Shown here in pieces: positions 1 to 7,527 of a stretch of DNA of 19,291 bases (within the stretch, counting starts at the first letter, position 1; each line of letters begins with the position of its first letter). Made by a program: the position numbers and the translations under genes. This DNA comes from JAOAFT01 sp035390885 (GTDB taxonomy: Bacteria > Bacteroidota > Ignavibacteria > UBA10030). The DNA is taken from positions 1 through 19,291 of the forward strand of contig DAOOUW010000037.1 in the NCBI GenBank assembly GCA_035390885.1, written 5' to 3'. The notes under the pieces were generated by a model. That model was not told where the DNA came from, did no database searches, and was given only the letters and a program-made list of their open reading frames with translations.

Positions 1-1
1 A

Positions 2-1138
2 TTTTTGGAAGAACAACTCCGTGAAGCTCAGAAGATGGAGAGCATCGGTACGCTTGCAGGCGGCATCGCCCATGATTTCAATAACATCCTCGGTATTCTT
101 CTTGGATATGTTACGTTGATGCGAAGGTCTGATTTTTCGCGCGAGAAAATGCAGGAGTACTTGGATATTATTGAAAAAAATATTGACCGAGGCGCATCGT
201 TAGTTCGGCAAATTCTAACGTTTGCTCGAAAATCTGTTGTTGATTTACAACCGCTCGATGTCAATGAAGCGTTGGACGAATTAGTAACAATGCTTACGCA
301 AACATTTCCAAAGACGATAACCATTGCACTCAATTTAGAAAAACCAGTTCCAATTCTCTCGATAGATCGCACACAATTCGATCAGGTAATCTTGAATCTA
401 TGCGTCAATGCGCGCGATGCCATGGGCGAACGAGGCACTTTGACGTTTGCCACAAAAGTTGTTAGCGGAATGGAGTTAGCACATCGAGATCCATTTATAC
501 ATAACAAAACATTCCTTCGCGTTAGCGTCCATGATACTGGTTCAGGTATCAGCCCTGAAATAAAAGACAAAATTTTTGAGCCGTTCTTTACGACAAAAGG
601 ACGAACCAAAGGCACTGGACTTGGACTCTCTGTTGTCTACGGAGTTGTTAAATCGCTCGATGGATATATTGAAGTACTTTCATCGAAAGGGAAAGGCGCA
701 ACATTCCACATGTATTTTCCTGTTTCGGAGAAAAATTATACTCAAGGCGTCAATGTCGAAGAGCCGACCGATGAAAACACGGCGCCTCAAGGCAATGAAG
801 TCATCTTACTTGTCGAGGATGAGAAAGAATTTCGTACCATCACGAAGCAAATATTGGAATCCGCGGGATACGCAGTTCTTTCCGCAAATGATGGCAAAGT
901 AGCGCTTCACGTTCTCGAAGTCAATGCGGATCGAATAAATCTTCTCTTAACAGATATTGGATTGCCAGAGCTTTCAGGAAAAGAACTCAGTAATGTTGTA
1001 AAGAAGAAATATCCAGATATTAAGATTCTTTTTACGAGTGGATTTATCGATCAGGAATATAAAATAAAACCATTCATTGGAAAGCCATTCACGCCCGCAC
1101 AGCTTCTCAGGAAAGTTCGTTCTGTTCTTGATTCCTGA
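2..1138 (+). CDS. Hybrid sensor histidine kinase, C-terminal part (5' end outside window)
   Basis: Two-component kinase that would autophosphorylate on histidine and pass the phosphate to its own receiver domain. Numbering from the TTG at position 5: HisKA with phospho-acceptor His23 in GGIAHDFNN, HATPase_c with N box NLCVNARDAM (131-140), G1 DTGSG (177-181), FEPFFTTK (191-198) and G2 GTGLGL (203-208), then a receiver domain from about 265 to 377 with acidic pair E271/D272, phospho-acceptor D317 in TDIGLP and conserved Lys360 in GKPF. The frame stays open to the window edge, and LREAQKMESIG normally follows a PAS or other sensor domain, so the true start and input domain lie upstream; the TTG at 5 is probably internal. 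The C-terminal receiver makes it a hybrid kinase. Its partner is unknown; the lone response regulator at 5965 is 4.8 kb away and not obviously paired. The family assignment is very safe; the signal sensed cannot be read. Confidence 0.93.
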   Translation, partial: FLEEQLREAQKMESIGTLAGGIAHDFNNILGILLGYVTLMRRSDFSREKMQEYLDIIEKNIDRGASLVRQILTFARKSVVDLQPLDVNEALDELVTMLTQTFPKTITIALNLEKPVPILSIDRTQFDQVILNLCVNARDAMGERGTLTFATKVVSGMELAHRDPFIHNKTFLRVSVHDTGSGISPEIKDKIFEPFFTTKGRTKGTGLGLSVVYGVVKSLDGYIEVLSSKGKGATFHMYFPVSEKNYTQGVNVEEPTDENTAPQGNEVILLVEDEKEFRTITKQILESAGYAVLSANDGKVALHVLEVNADRINLLLTDIGLPELSGKELSNVVKKKYPDIKILFTSGFIDQEYKIKPFIGKPFTPAQLLRKVRSVLDS

Positions 1139-1175
1139 ATCTCTCCTTGTTTGAAAATCAGTTGAGACGAAAATT

Positions 1176-2522
1176 ATGATGAAACTTGAGTCAAATGTTG
1201 GACATACATTTGAAGCATTTCAGCGAGTTGTGGAGCAGCTTTTGAAGCCGCAAGGCATTCCGCCAGATAGTATGCTCAATTCGTATTTCAGGGCTCGGAA
1301 ATATCTTGGCTCGAAAGATCGAAAATTTATTGCTGAGAATGTATACAATGCGCTGCGTTATTACCATTGGTCAACGGCAATGGTAGAGAATGCGATCCGT
1401 TCCTTCAATGAAGAAATCTTTGATGAAGATAAACAATTCCTTACGCTTCTAATGACGATGAGTGGTGGGAGCATTCAACCATCTCAAGTACTATCGCTGT
1501 GTGAAAAATTCTTAAAGAGCGCGCAGCTTCGGCAATTTATTCCTAAAATACTTCATCGGTTTGAGCATCCGACAACGCCAGAATGGAAAGATAGAAACGA
1601 GGAGTTAGCGCTTCGGTATTCATTTCCCTTGTGGATGATCGAACGTTTCGTTCGTCGGTTTGGCGAAGAAGAAACGGAACGACTTTGTGCCGCGCTCAAT
1701 GAACCAGCGCCAATAACGATTCGTGTAAACACTTTGCTTACTACAGTTGATGCGTGTCAGGCGCGATTAAAGAGTGAAGGAATTGATTCAGTTCGTACGC
1801 GCTTTTCACCTGTTGGATTAACGCTTTCGAAACGCATGAATGCGTTCTCTCTACAGACATTTCGCGATGGTTGGTTCGAAGTGCAGGACGAAGGGAGTCA
1901 ATTGATAACGTTATTCATCGATCCTAAACCGACAGATCGAATTCTCGATGCATGCGCTGGCTCCGGCGGAAAGACGCTTGCGTTTGCAGCTCTTATGAAG
2001 AATCGCGGTGAAATAGTTGCAGCGGATGTAAATGAAGTTCGTCTTCAAGAATTGAGAAAGCGTGCGCGTCGCGCTGGCGTTCACAATGTTCGTGTACAAC
2101 CTGTTACAACGCTCGATGAATTGTCACCAAGATTTCATGATACCTTTGATGTAGTTTTTGTTGACGCTCCCTGCTCAGGACTTGGCACTCTGCGGCGAAA
2201 TCCGGGATTCAAAATTAGTGTAACAGAAACGACGGTAGACGCTGTTTCGGCAAAGCAGCGACAAATCCTCGATTCCGTTGCTCCTTTAGTAAAAATCAAT
2301 GGGATGCTTGTCTATACAACGTGCAGTGTTCTTATGGAAGAGAATGAAAATCAGATTGAATCTTTTTTGAAAAGGAATCCGCTTTTTACTCCAATTATTC
2401 CGCAATCCACTCTTGCGTCGAATCTTGATTTATTTTCTAAGCAGTTGCCGTGGTGCACATTGCTTCCGCATCTTCATCGAACGGATGGATTCTTCTGCGC
2501 GTTTCTCCGTCGTTTGCGTTGA
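1176..2522 (+). CDS. rsmB: RsmB/NOP-family 16S rRNA (cytosine-C5) methyltransferase
   Basis: SAM-dependent methyltransferase of the RsmB/Nop2 family, which makes m5C in rRNA (C967 of 16S rRNA in the E. coli enzyme). The N-terminal ~150 residues are helical and resemble the NusB-like RNA-binding domain. The catalytic domain shows the family motifs: VQDEGSQL (237-243), SAM-binding motif I DACAGSGGK (258-266), AADVNEVRL (282-290), motif IV DAPCSG with Cys333, and motif VI TTCS with Cys383, giving the two cysteines the family uses. It ends with HRTDGFFCAFLRR, the usual RsmB-type C-terminus. At 448 residues it matches RsmB. The ATG at 1176 is followed at once by a second ATG, and the RBS is weak, so the start may be one codon later. 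RsmB is often next to fmt, def or priA; none is here. The exact target base is inferred: RsmF or a paralogue cannot be excluded. Confidence 0.88.
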   Translation: MMKLESNVGHTFEAFQRVVEQLLKPQGIPPDSMLNSYFRARKYLGSKDRKFIAENVYNALRYYHWSTAMVENAIRSFNEEIFDEDKQFLTLLMTMSGGSIQPSQVLSLCEKFLKSAQLRQFIPKILHRFEHPTTPEWKDRNEELALRYSFPLWMIERFVRRFGEEETERLCAALNEPAPITIRVNTLLTTVDACQARLKSEGIDSVRTRFSPVGLTLSKRMNAFSLQTFRDGWFEVQDEGSQLITLFIDPKPTDRILDACAGSGGKTLAFAALMKNRGEIVAADVNEVRLQELRKRARRAGVHNVRVQPVTTLDELSPRFHDTFDVVFVDAPCSGLGTLRRNPGFKISVTETTVDAVSAKQRQILDSVAPLVKINGMLVYTTCSVLMEENENQIESFLKRNPLFTPIIPQSTLASNLDLFSKQLPWCTLLPHLHRTDGFFCAFLRRLR

Positions 2523-2635
2523 TTCTACAAATATCTTTTGATACTTTTCATTCTACGGTAAATGGTATGGCTGAAATTCTTACGCAAGACAAATCGAGCA
2601 AACGATAAAGTACAAAGATAAGGAGAAGCATTGAT

Positions 2636-3142
2636 ATGAAATATTGGATTCTTGTAGTAACGTCATTTCTTATCGTTGGATGTTCAAAACCAACCGCAGA
2701 GCAATTGTTCGAGAAAGGGCAACAGGCGCAAGTCGCTCGTTCCTATGACGAGGCGCTTACAACTTTCCAGGAGCTCATTAGCCTCTATCCTGATAGCGCC
2801 AAAACGCAGGATGCTTATTACGCCATTGGTTATATTTATCAGAACTACAAAAATGAGCCGCATTCGGCTGTCCATTATTATCGGCTGCTTGTGGAAAAAT
2901 ATCCGGACCACCCAACTGCATCGAATGCAGCGTTCCTCATTGGATTTATTTATGCAAACGATTTTCAGCAATATGATTCTGCTCGAATTGCGTATGAATA
3001 TTTCTTGCAACATTATCCTAATAGTAGTGCAGGATTGCTGACGTCTGCGCGCTACGAGCTGGAGAATTTAGGTAAGGATCCAAGTATGCTTTTATCGGAA
3101 ACAAAGAATCAGCAAAAGAAAAACACGCAAAAGAAAAAGTAA
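2636..3142 (+). CDS. TPR-containing outer-membrane lipoprotein (BamD/CpoB-like)
   Basis: Small lipoprotein built from tetratricopeptide repeats. The N-terminus MKYWILVVTSFLIVGCS is a type II signal peptide with lipobox IVGC and lipidated Cys16. Residues ~20-140 hold three consecutive TPR-like units, each ending in a YPDS/YPDH/YPNS turn, the pattern of BamD/YfiO and CpoB/YbgF C-terminal repeats. At 168 residues it is shorter than BamD (~245), so it is not a complete BamD orthologue. The tail is very Lys/Gln-rich (KNQQKKNTQKKK). A good Shine-Dalgarno AAGGAG at 2620-2625 fixes the ATG. It lies one base upstream of the DUF58 gene, so the two are almost certainly co-translated. A scaffold role in the envelope is inferred from the repeats; partners are unknown. 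Confidence 0.8.
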   Translation: MKYWILVVTSFLIVGCSKPTAEQLFEKGQQAQVARSYDEALTTFQELISLYPDSAKTQDAYYAIGYIYQNYKNEPHSAVHYYRLLVEKYPDHPTASNAAFLIGFIYANDFQQYDSARIAYEYFLQHYPNSSAGLLTSARYELENLGKDPSMLLSETKNQQKKNTQKKK

Positions 3143-3143
3143 A

Positions 3144-4043
3144 ATGGAAGAAGAAGCGTTAAAATATCTTCAGCCATCTGTAGTTGCACAAATCACATCG
3201 ATGGAATTGCGAGCCCGCTTTGTTGTGGAAGGATTCATCACTGGACTCCATCGTAGTCCTTACCATGGATTTAGCGTTGAATTTTCTGAGCATCGGCAAT
3301 ACATGCCCGGCGATGATGTGAAGAGAATCGATTGGAAAGTCTTTGGGAAAACCGATCGGTTCTACATCAAGCAATATGAAGAAGAGACAAACGTCAAAGC
3401 GTATCTTGTTCTCGATGCAAGTCGTTCGATGGCGTTTGCATCGGCAGGAATGATTTCCAAATTTCAGTATGCTTCGTACCTTGCTGCTGCGCTTGCGTAC
3501 CTGATGGTAGAGCAACGGGATGCGGTTGGTTTAACATTATTCGACGAATCTATTCGTCTCTCGCTTCCGCCGCGTGGCACAAAATCCTATCTCAAACAAA
3601 TACTCATCGAGTTAGAGCGAGCGGTTCCCTCGAATTCCACATTGATAACAAATGCGCTCAATGCACTTGCGGAACAAATTCGGCGGAGAGGGTTGGTGAT
3701 TGTGCTCAGTGATTTATTCGATGATCCGACGCAGATTCTTCTTGCGCTAAAACATTTCCGGCATAAAGGGAACGAAGTTCTTGTCATGCATGTTCTTGAT
3801 CCACTCGAACGTTCATTTGCATTTGGCGCAGATGCTCAGTTCAAAGATATGGAAACGGGCGAGCTTCTTCCAACGCAACCGTGGCACATTCAACGTGCCT
3901 ATCGAGAAACGATGAAAGAGTATCTTGAATCCATTCAGCAAAGTTGTCGCGATGCATCCATTGATTATGTGCTAATGGATACTTCTGTTCCGTTCGATGT
4001 GGCGTTGTTGGAATATCTTCATAAGCGGAAGCAATTACAATAA
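3144..4043 (+). CDS. DUF58 domain protein with vWA-like fold
   Basis: Member of the DUF58 family, usually encoded with a MoxR-type AAA ATPase and thought to act with it in assembly or maturation of envelope complexes. The family hallmark is at residues 46-82: EFSEHRQYMPGDDVKRIDWK followed by the FYIKQYEEET block. A vWA-like region follows, with a metal-site motif DASRSM (Asp91, Ser93, Ser95) and a second conserved acidic loop in VLSDLFDD. At 299 residues it is full length. No transmembrane segment is visible, so it is predicted cytoplasmic. The gene starts one base after the lipoprotein stop codon, which implies translational coupling. No MoxR gene is present on either side in this window, which is unusual for the family. 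Confidence 0.88.
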   Translation: MEEEALKYLQPSVVAQITSMELRARFVVEGFITGLHRSPYHGFSVEFSEHRQYMPGDDVKRIDWKVFGKTDRFYIKQYEEETNVKAYLVLDASRSMAFASAGMISKFQYASYLAAALAYLMVEQRDAVGLTLFDESIRLSLPPRGTKSYLKQILIELERAVPSNSTLITNALNALAEQIRRRGLVIVLSDLFDDPTQILLALKHFRHKGNEVLVMHVLDPLERSFAFGADAQFKDMETGELLPTQPWHIQRAYRETMKEYLESIQQSCRDASIDYVLMDTSVPFDVALLEYLHKRKQLQ

Positions 4044-4058
4044 AGAAAGGAAACAACA

Positions 4059-5435
4059 ATGGCAGAAACTTTTGCAAAAGAAAAAAAACGTATTGCATTC
4101 ACCTCTGTTTGTGCGGCGATATTCTTAACGACATTCAAGTTTGTTATTGGCATTGCAACAAATAGTCTTGGAATCATATCGGAAGCGGCGCACTCAGGAC
4201 TTGATTTACTCGCAGCCTTAATGACATATTTTGCAGTACGATTTTCTGATCGTCCAGCGGATGAAGATCATCTCTATGGTCATGGAAAATTAGAAAATAT
4301 TTCTGCGTTCATTGAGACGTTACTTCTCATTGTTACTTGTATCTGGATTATCTACGAAGCTATTGGGAAATTCCTGTCCAATTCGCATAACGTAGAAGTA
4401 AGTGTGTGGAGCTTTGTTGTAATGGGAACGTCGATTATTATTGATTTCAGTCGTTCACGGGCGCTCTACAAAGTTGCAAAAAAATCCAACAGCCAGGCGC
4501 TCGAAGCAGATGCGCTCCATTTTGCCAGTGATATATGGTCGTCGCTTACCGTCATTGCTGGACTTATCTTTGTCTCCATTGGATTTCCTGAGTTCGATGC
4601 CTTTGCTGCATTGATGGTTGCTTTCCTTGTGTTATTTGTAAGCTATCGTCTTGGCAGACGCACGATTGATGCATTGATGGATCGAGCGCCAAAGGGAAAG
4701 CTTCAGAGTATCGAGCAAGCGATTCGTTCTGTTCCTGGAGTGGAAGAAGTGCGAAGTATTCGGATGCGCCCTTCCGGACCGCGATTATTTGTTGATATAG
4801 TTGTAGCAATTCGACGAACGCTTCCGTTTCATCTTGCCCATCGAATTATGGATGAAATAGAGCAGGCGATCCATGCTGTCGATCCTATTGCGGATGTTAT
4901 TATCCATGCTGAACCTGTCGCGAGTAATGATGAAACGCTTGTTGATAAAATTAAAATGATTGTTATCGATCATCGTCTTCCACCGCCGCATAACCTTGAA
5001 GTGCATCTCAGTAATGGGAAATATTATGTAGATTTTGATATTGAGTATCAACCTAATCAATCTTTTGAAGATGCTCATCGCATTGCTTCTGCATTAGAGA
5101 GCCATATCATGGCTGAAATTCCAGCGATTGAAAAAGTAACAATCCATATGGAAGAATCTGAAACAAAAGAGCATGCCTTAACCGATGTTACAACAGCGCA
5201 AACTCCTCTATCGGAAAAAATACATAACCTTGTAATGCAACAAGATGGCATTGTAAAGTGTTCCGATGTAACATTACTTCAGGATGGAGATCATTTTCAC
5301 CTATCGATTGTTTGTTCCTTGCCACGTACAAAAACTCTGGAAGAAGTTCATACAATTATTTCTGGAATTGAACGAACACTCTATGATAATTTTCCGGTTA
5401 TACGGAAAGTTACCATTCATGCAGAGCCCACCTAA
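4059..5435 (+). CDS. Cation diffusion facilitator transporter with three C-terminal ZT-dimer-like repeats
   Basis: Inner-membrane divalent-metal/proton antiporter of the CDF family, exporting metal such as zinc. The N-terminal ~200 residues carry the transmembrane domain. The metal-site pairs are H45-x3-D49 (AAHSGLD) in TM2 and H154-x3-D158 (ALHFASD) in TM5, an HD/HD site that in characterised CDFs goes with zinc-type rather than iron/manganese-type exporters. The His-rich DEDHLYGHG loop follows TM2. Typical CDFs are about 300 residues; this one is 458 because the cytoplasmic dimerisation domain appears three times: ~214-288, ~294-366 and ~384-458. Each unit ends with IHAEP, IHMEE or IHAEP, keeping an HxE pair where YiiP has zinc ligands. 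It starts 15 bases after the DUF58 stop, with AAAGGAAA upstream. The family is certain; metal specificity is inferred. Confidence 0.92.
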   Translation: MAETFAKEKKRIAFTSVCAAIFLTTFKFVIGIATNSLGIISEAAHSGLDLLAALMTYFAVRFSDRPADEDHLYGHGKLENISAFIETLLLIVTCIWIIYEAIGKFLSNSHNVEVSVWSFVVMGTSIIIDFSRSRALYKVAKKSNSQALEADALHFASDIWSSLTVIAGLIFVSIGFPEFDAFAALMVAFLVLFVSYRLGRRTIDALMDRAPKGKLQSIEQAIRSVPGVEEVRSIRMRPSGPRLFVDIVVAIRRTLPFHLAHRIMDEIEQAIHAVDPIADVIIHAEPVASNDETLVDKIKMIVIDHRLPPPHNLEVHLSNGKYYVDFDIEYQPNQSFEDAHRIASALESHIMAEIPAIEKVTIHMEESETKEHALTDVTTAQTPLSEKIHNLVMQQDGIVKCSDVTLLQDGDHFHLSIVCSLPRTKTLEEVHTIISGIERTLYDNFPVIRKVTIHAEPT

Positions 5436-5498
5436 CGGAAAGAAATATAAGCTGTTAGAATGATTTGCCCAAGCTCCTTATAATTTATTTTTCAGGAA

Positions 5499-5783
5499 TT
5501 GAGAGCTTGCGAAGCGCCTTCTCAATTTGAGTTATCGCAGAATTATCCAAATCCATTCAATCCAACGACAATGATAGCATTTAGTCTTCCAAAAAGAACA
5601 TTTGTAACATTGAAGGTTTATGATGCAATTGGGAGAGAAGTATCGAATTTAGTATCGGAGGAATTAGGAGAAGGGAAATATTCGGTAAAATGGAATGGAG
5701 AAGGATTGGCAAGTGGAGTATATTATTATCGGTTGCAAGCAGGAGATTTTGTTACCACGAAGAAACTGTTGTTGCTGCAATAA
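5499..5783 (+). pseudogene. Orphan type IX secretion C-terminal sorting domain (gene fragment)
   Basis: The translation from about residue 7 is a complete Por/type IX secretion C-terminal sorting domain: QNYPNPFNPTTMIAFSLP, then VTLKVYDAIGREVSNL, then GVYYYRLQAGDF, then a Lys-Lys-Leu-rich end. In intact genes this ~80-residue module sits at the end of a large secreted protein and directs it through the outer membrane. Here there is no passenger, no signal peptide and no convincing ribosome binding site; the frame is open only from 5484, just after a TAA, and the first usable codon is TTG at 5499. The CDF gene ends only 48 bases before the stop that opens the frame. The simplest reading is the 3' remnant of a deleted or recombined T9SS cargo gene; a small expressed protein is possible but would lack export. 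Domain identity is near certain; status as a remnant is inferred. Confidence 0.82.
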
Positions 5784-5787
5784 AACA

Positions 5788-5848
5788 ATTGCATAATTTT
5801 TTCGATTGTGTGTCTCGATGGAAACTGTCGAGACACAGATTATGCAAT
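5788..5848. repeat. Two-part inverted repeat just after the orphan sorting domain
   Basis: The outer arms ATTGCATAAT (5788-5797) and ATTATGCAAT (5839-5848) are perfect complements. The inner arms TGTGTCTCGA (5809-5818) and TCGAGACACA (5828-5837) are also perfect, around a 9-base loop. The left arms are separated by 11 bases and the right arms by one, so the RNA would fold as two 10-bp stems with an asymmetric bulge. It starts five bases after the stop codon at 5783 and could terminate transcription, but no T tract follows the 3' arm, so a simple rho-independent terminator is doubtful. Confidence 0.6.
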
Positions 5849-5964
5849 GAAGATGGGCGGGGATTAAAACGCTTCCTTTCTTTGCATTTCTAAACAAAAA
5901 AGTACTCTTGTAATTGATTGAGGTTCTTTGTAGAATATGTAAAAAGAAAGAAGGCAAAAGCGTT

Positions 5965-6354
5965 ATGGCAACCGAGGGGAAGACAATGCAGAGAATTCTT
6001 ATTGTTGAGGATGAGCAATCATACCGTACATTGATTCAGCGAATTTTTGCAAAAGCGGGCTATCATTGTACAGGATGTGTTGATGGCGAGTATGCAATTG
6101 AGAAGTTGAAAAAAGAACATTTCGATTTGCTCATACTTGATTATATTTTACCAGGCAATAATGGTCTTGAAATTGTTCGGTGGCTTCGTAGGCAAAAAGA
6201 TTTTACGCCAGCAATTATTATTACAGCCTATCCAACGAATGCTTTGATTGAAGAATGCAATGCCGAAAAGAATGTTAAGTTTATCCGAAAAGCTAATTTT
6301 AAACCTGAAGAAATTCTAACAATAGCATCCCAGATTTTAAGTCAAAAACAATGA
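5965..6354 (+). CDS. Single-domain response regulator (CheY-like receiver)
   Basis: Phospho-accepting receiver protein without an output domain, so it likely acts by protein-protein contact or as a phosphorelay intermediate. From the ATG at 5965 it has 129 residues: ILIVEDE with acidic pair Glu15/Asp16, phospho-acceptor Asp59 in LLILDYILPG, Thr87 in IIITAYP and Lys109 in FIRKA, where Ala replaces the usual Pro. There is no DNA-binding, GGDEF or HD-type domain after it. A second in-frame ATG at 5986, preceded by GAGGGGA, gives a 122-residue protein that still holds the whole domain and may be the real start; the longer frame from TTG 5914 has no RBS and adds nonconserved residues. It is 12 bases upstream of the S9 hydrolase start. 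No kinase is adjacent. Confidence 0.87.
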   Translation: MATEGKTMQRILIVEDEQSYRTLIQRIFAKAGYHCTGCVDGEYAIEKLKKEHFDLLILDYILPGNNGLEIVRWLRRQKDFTPAIIITAYPTNALIEECNAEKNVKFIRKANFKPEEILTIASQILSQKQ

Positions 6355-6366
6355 AAGAACCTTCTA

Positions 6367-7443
6367 TTGGAAAAGCATTCCTTCTTAAAAATTTTTACAG
6401 GGTTTTGTATAGCAGTCTTATCAAGCGTTCATCTTGTTCTTGCGCAAGCGCAATCATCGGACTCGGCGCTTCGCGTACTGGAAGATTATGAACATCGCAT
6501 CGATGAGCTTGAAAAAGCCGTCGATGATATTTTGTGGTATCAAAGAGTTGGCGATGTCGCTTTTATTGACAAAGTGTTTATTGTTGGACCACCGCCTGCA
6601 AAAGTAAAAAGTCCTGAAATTCGTGGCGCAAACAATCCGCTAAAATTTTGGTCTTATGTCTTTATTCCACGTTCGATAGATCGCACAAAAAAATATCCCC
6701 TCCTTGTTCTTCCTCACGGTGGAGTTCATGCAAACTTTACGACGTACCATACTCATATCATCAGGGAAATGATGGCTCAGGGCTATATTGTAATTGCTCC
6801 AGAGTATCGCGGCAGTACAGGTTATGGAAAAGCTTTTTACGAGCAGATTGATTATGGCGGTTTAGAAGTAGAAGATGTCCATGCTGCAAGGAATTGGACG
6901 ATCGAAAATTATTCCTTTGTTGATAGCGCTCGCGTTGGGATTGTTGGTTGGAGCCACGGCGGCTCTATTGCTTTGCTTGCTGTATTTGAACATCCTCCAT
7001 GTTATCAAGTTGCATTTGCAGGCGTGCCGGTAAGCGATTTAATTATGAGACTTGGCTACTATGGCGAGGATTATAGTAAGTTTTTTACTGCTCCATACCA
7101 TATCGGAAAAACCGTTGAGGAAGATTCTGTGGAATACAAACGCCGGTCACCGGTAACTCACGTGGCAAAATTACAAACGCCTCTCCTCATTCATACAAAT
7201 ACGAACGATGATGATGTGCACGTTGAGGAAGTTGAACATCTCATTGATGAATTGAAAGCTGCTGGGAAGGAATTTGAGTACGAAATTTTTCAGGAAGAAC
7301 CCGGTGGGCATAGCTTTGACCGAATCGATACGAAAAGAGCGAAAGAAATTCGATTAAAAATTTATTATTTTTTGGGAAAATATCTACACCCTCCGCATCC
7401 ATTCAAAACGATGAGTGATTTTGAACGCGCTGGGTATCAATGA
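6367..7443 (+). CDS. Secreted alpha/beta hydrolase, prolyl oligopeptidase (S9)-like
   Basis: Predicted exported serine peptidase or esterase. The N-terminus has a signal peptide ending in VLAQAQ (about residue 27). The alpha/beta-hydrolase core begins near residue 95: VFIPRSID, oxyanion-hole region LVLPHGG (113-119), APEYRGSTGYG (144-154), nucleophile elbow GWSHGG with Ser196, acid at Asp281 or Asp282 in HTNTNDDDVH, and catalytic His315 in PGGHSFD. These are the S9/dipeptidyl-peptidase C-terminal domain motifs; the N-terminal beta-propeller of full S9 enzymes is absent (358 residues versus 600-700), so substrate access would differ. The only in-frame start is TTG at 6367, because a stop lies at 6352. 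An ATG at 6351, overlapping the regulator stop, is in another frame and would join this frame if one A were missing from the A tract at 6387-6391. Esterase versus peptidase cannot be decided. Confidence 0.85.
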   Translation: MEKHSFLKIFTGFCIAVLSSVHLVLAQAQSSDSALRVLEDYEHRIDELEKAVDDILWYQRVGDVAFIDKVFIVGPPPAKVKSPEIRGANNPLKFWSYVFIPRSIDRTKKYPLLVLPHGGVHANFTTYHTHIIREMMAQGYIVIAPEYRGSTGYGKAFYEQIDYGGLEVEDVHAARNWTIENYSFVDSARVGIVGWSHGGSIALLAVFEHPPCYQVAFAGVPVSDLIMRLGYYGEDYSKFFTAPYHIGKTVEEDSVEYKRRSPVTHVAKLQTPLLIHTNTNDDDVHVEEVEHLIDELKAAGKEFEYEIFQEEPGGHSFDRIDTKRAKEIRLKIYYFLGKYLHPPHPFKTMSDFERAGYQ

Positions 7444-7527
7444 AGTAATTCTCTTCAATGGCTTTTATCATAAAAATTTTTCATAGAATGAAGTCGTAAT
7501 TATACTAATACAACAGAAAGGAATACT

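Noticed and set aside
2523..2635. Terminator or RNA gene between the methyltransferase and the lipoprotein
   Set aside because: No stable stem and no tRNA-like or conserved RNA pattern; only short AT-rich matches.
5788..5848. Integron attC site
   Set aside because: The bulged two-stem form is suggestive, but no R'/R'' core of the GTTRRRY type is visible at the ends and there is no integrase gene.
5914..5964. TTG start for the response regulator
   Set aside because: No RBS, and the added residues are not part of the receiver domain.
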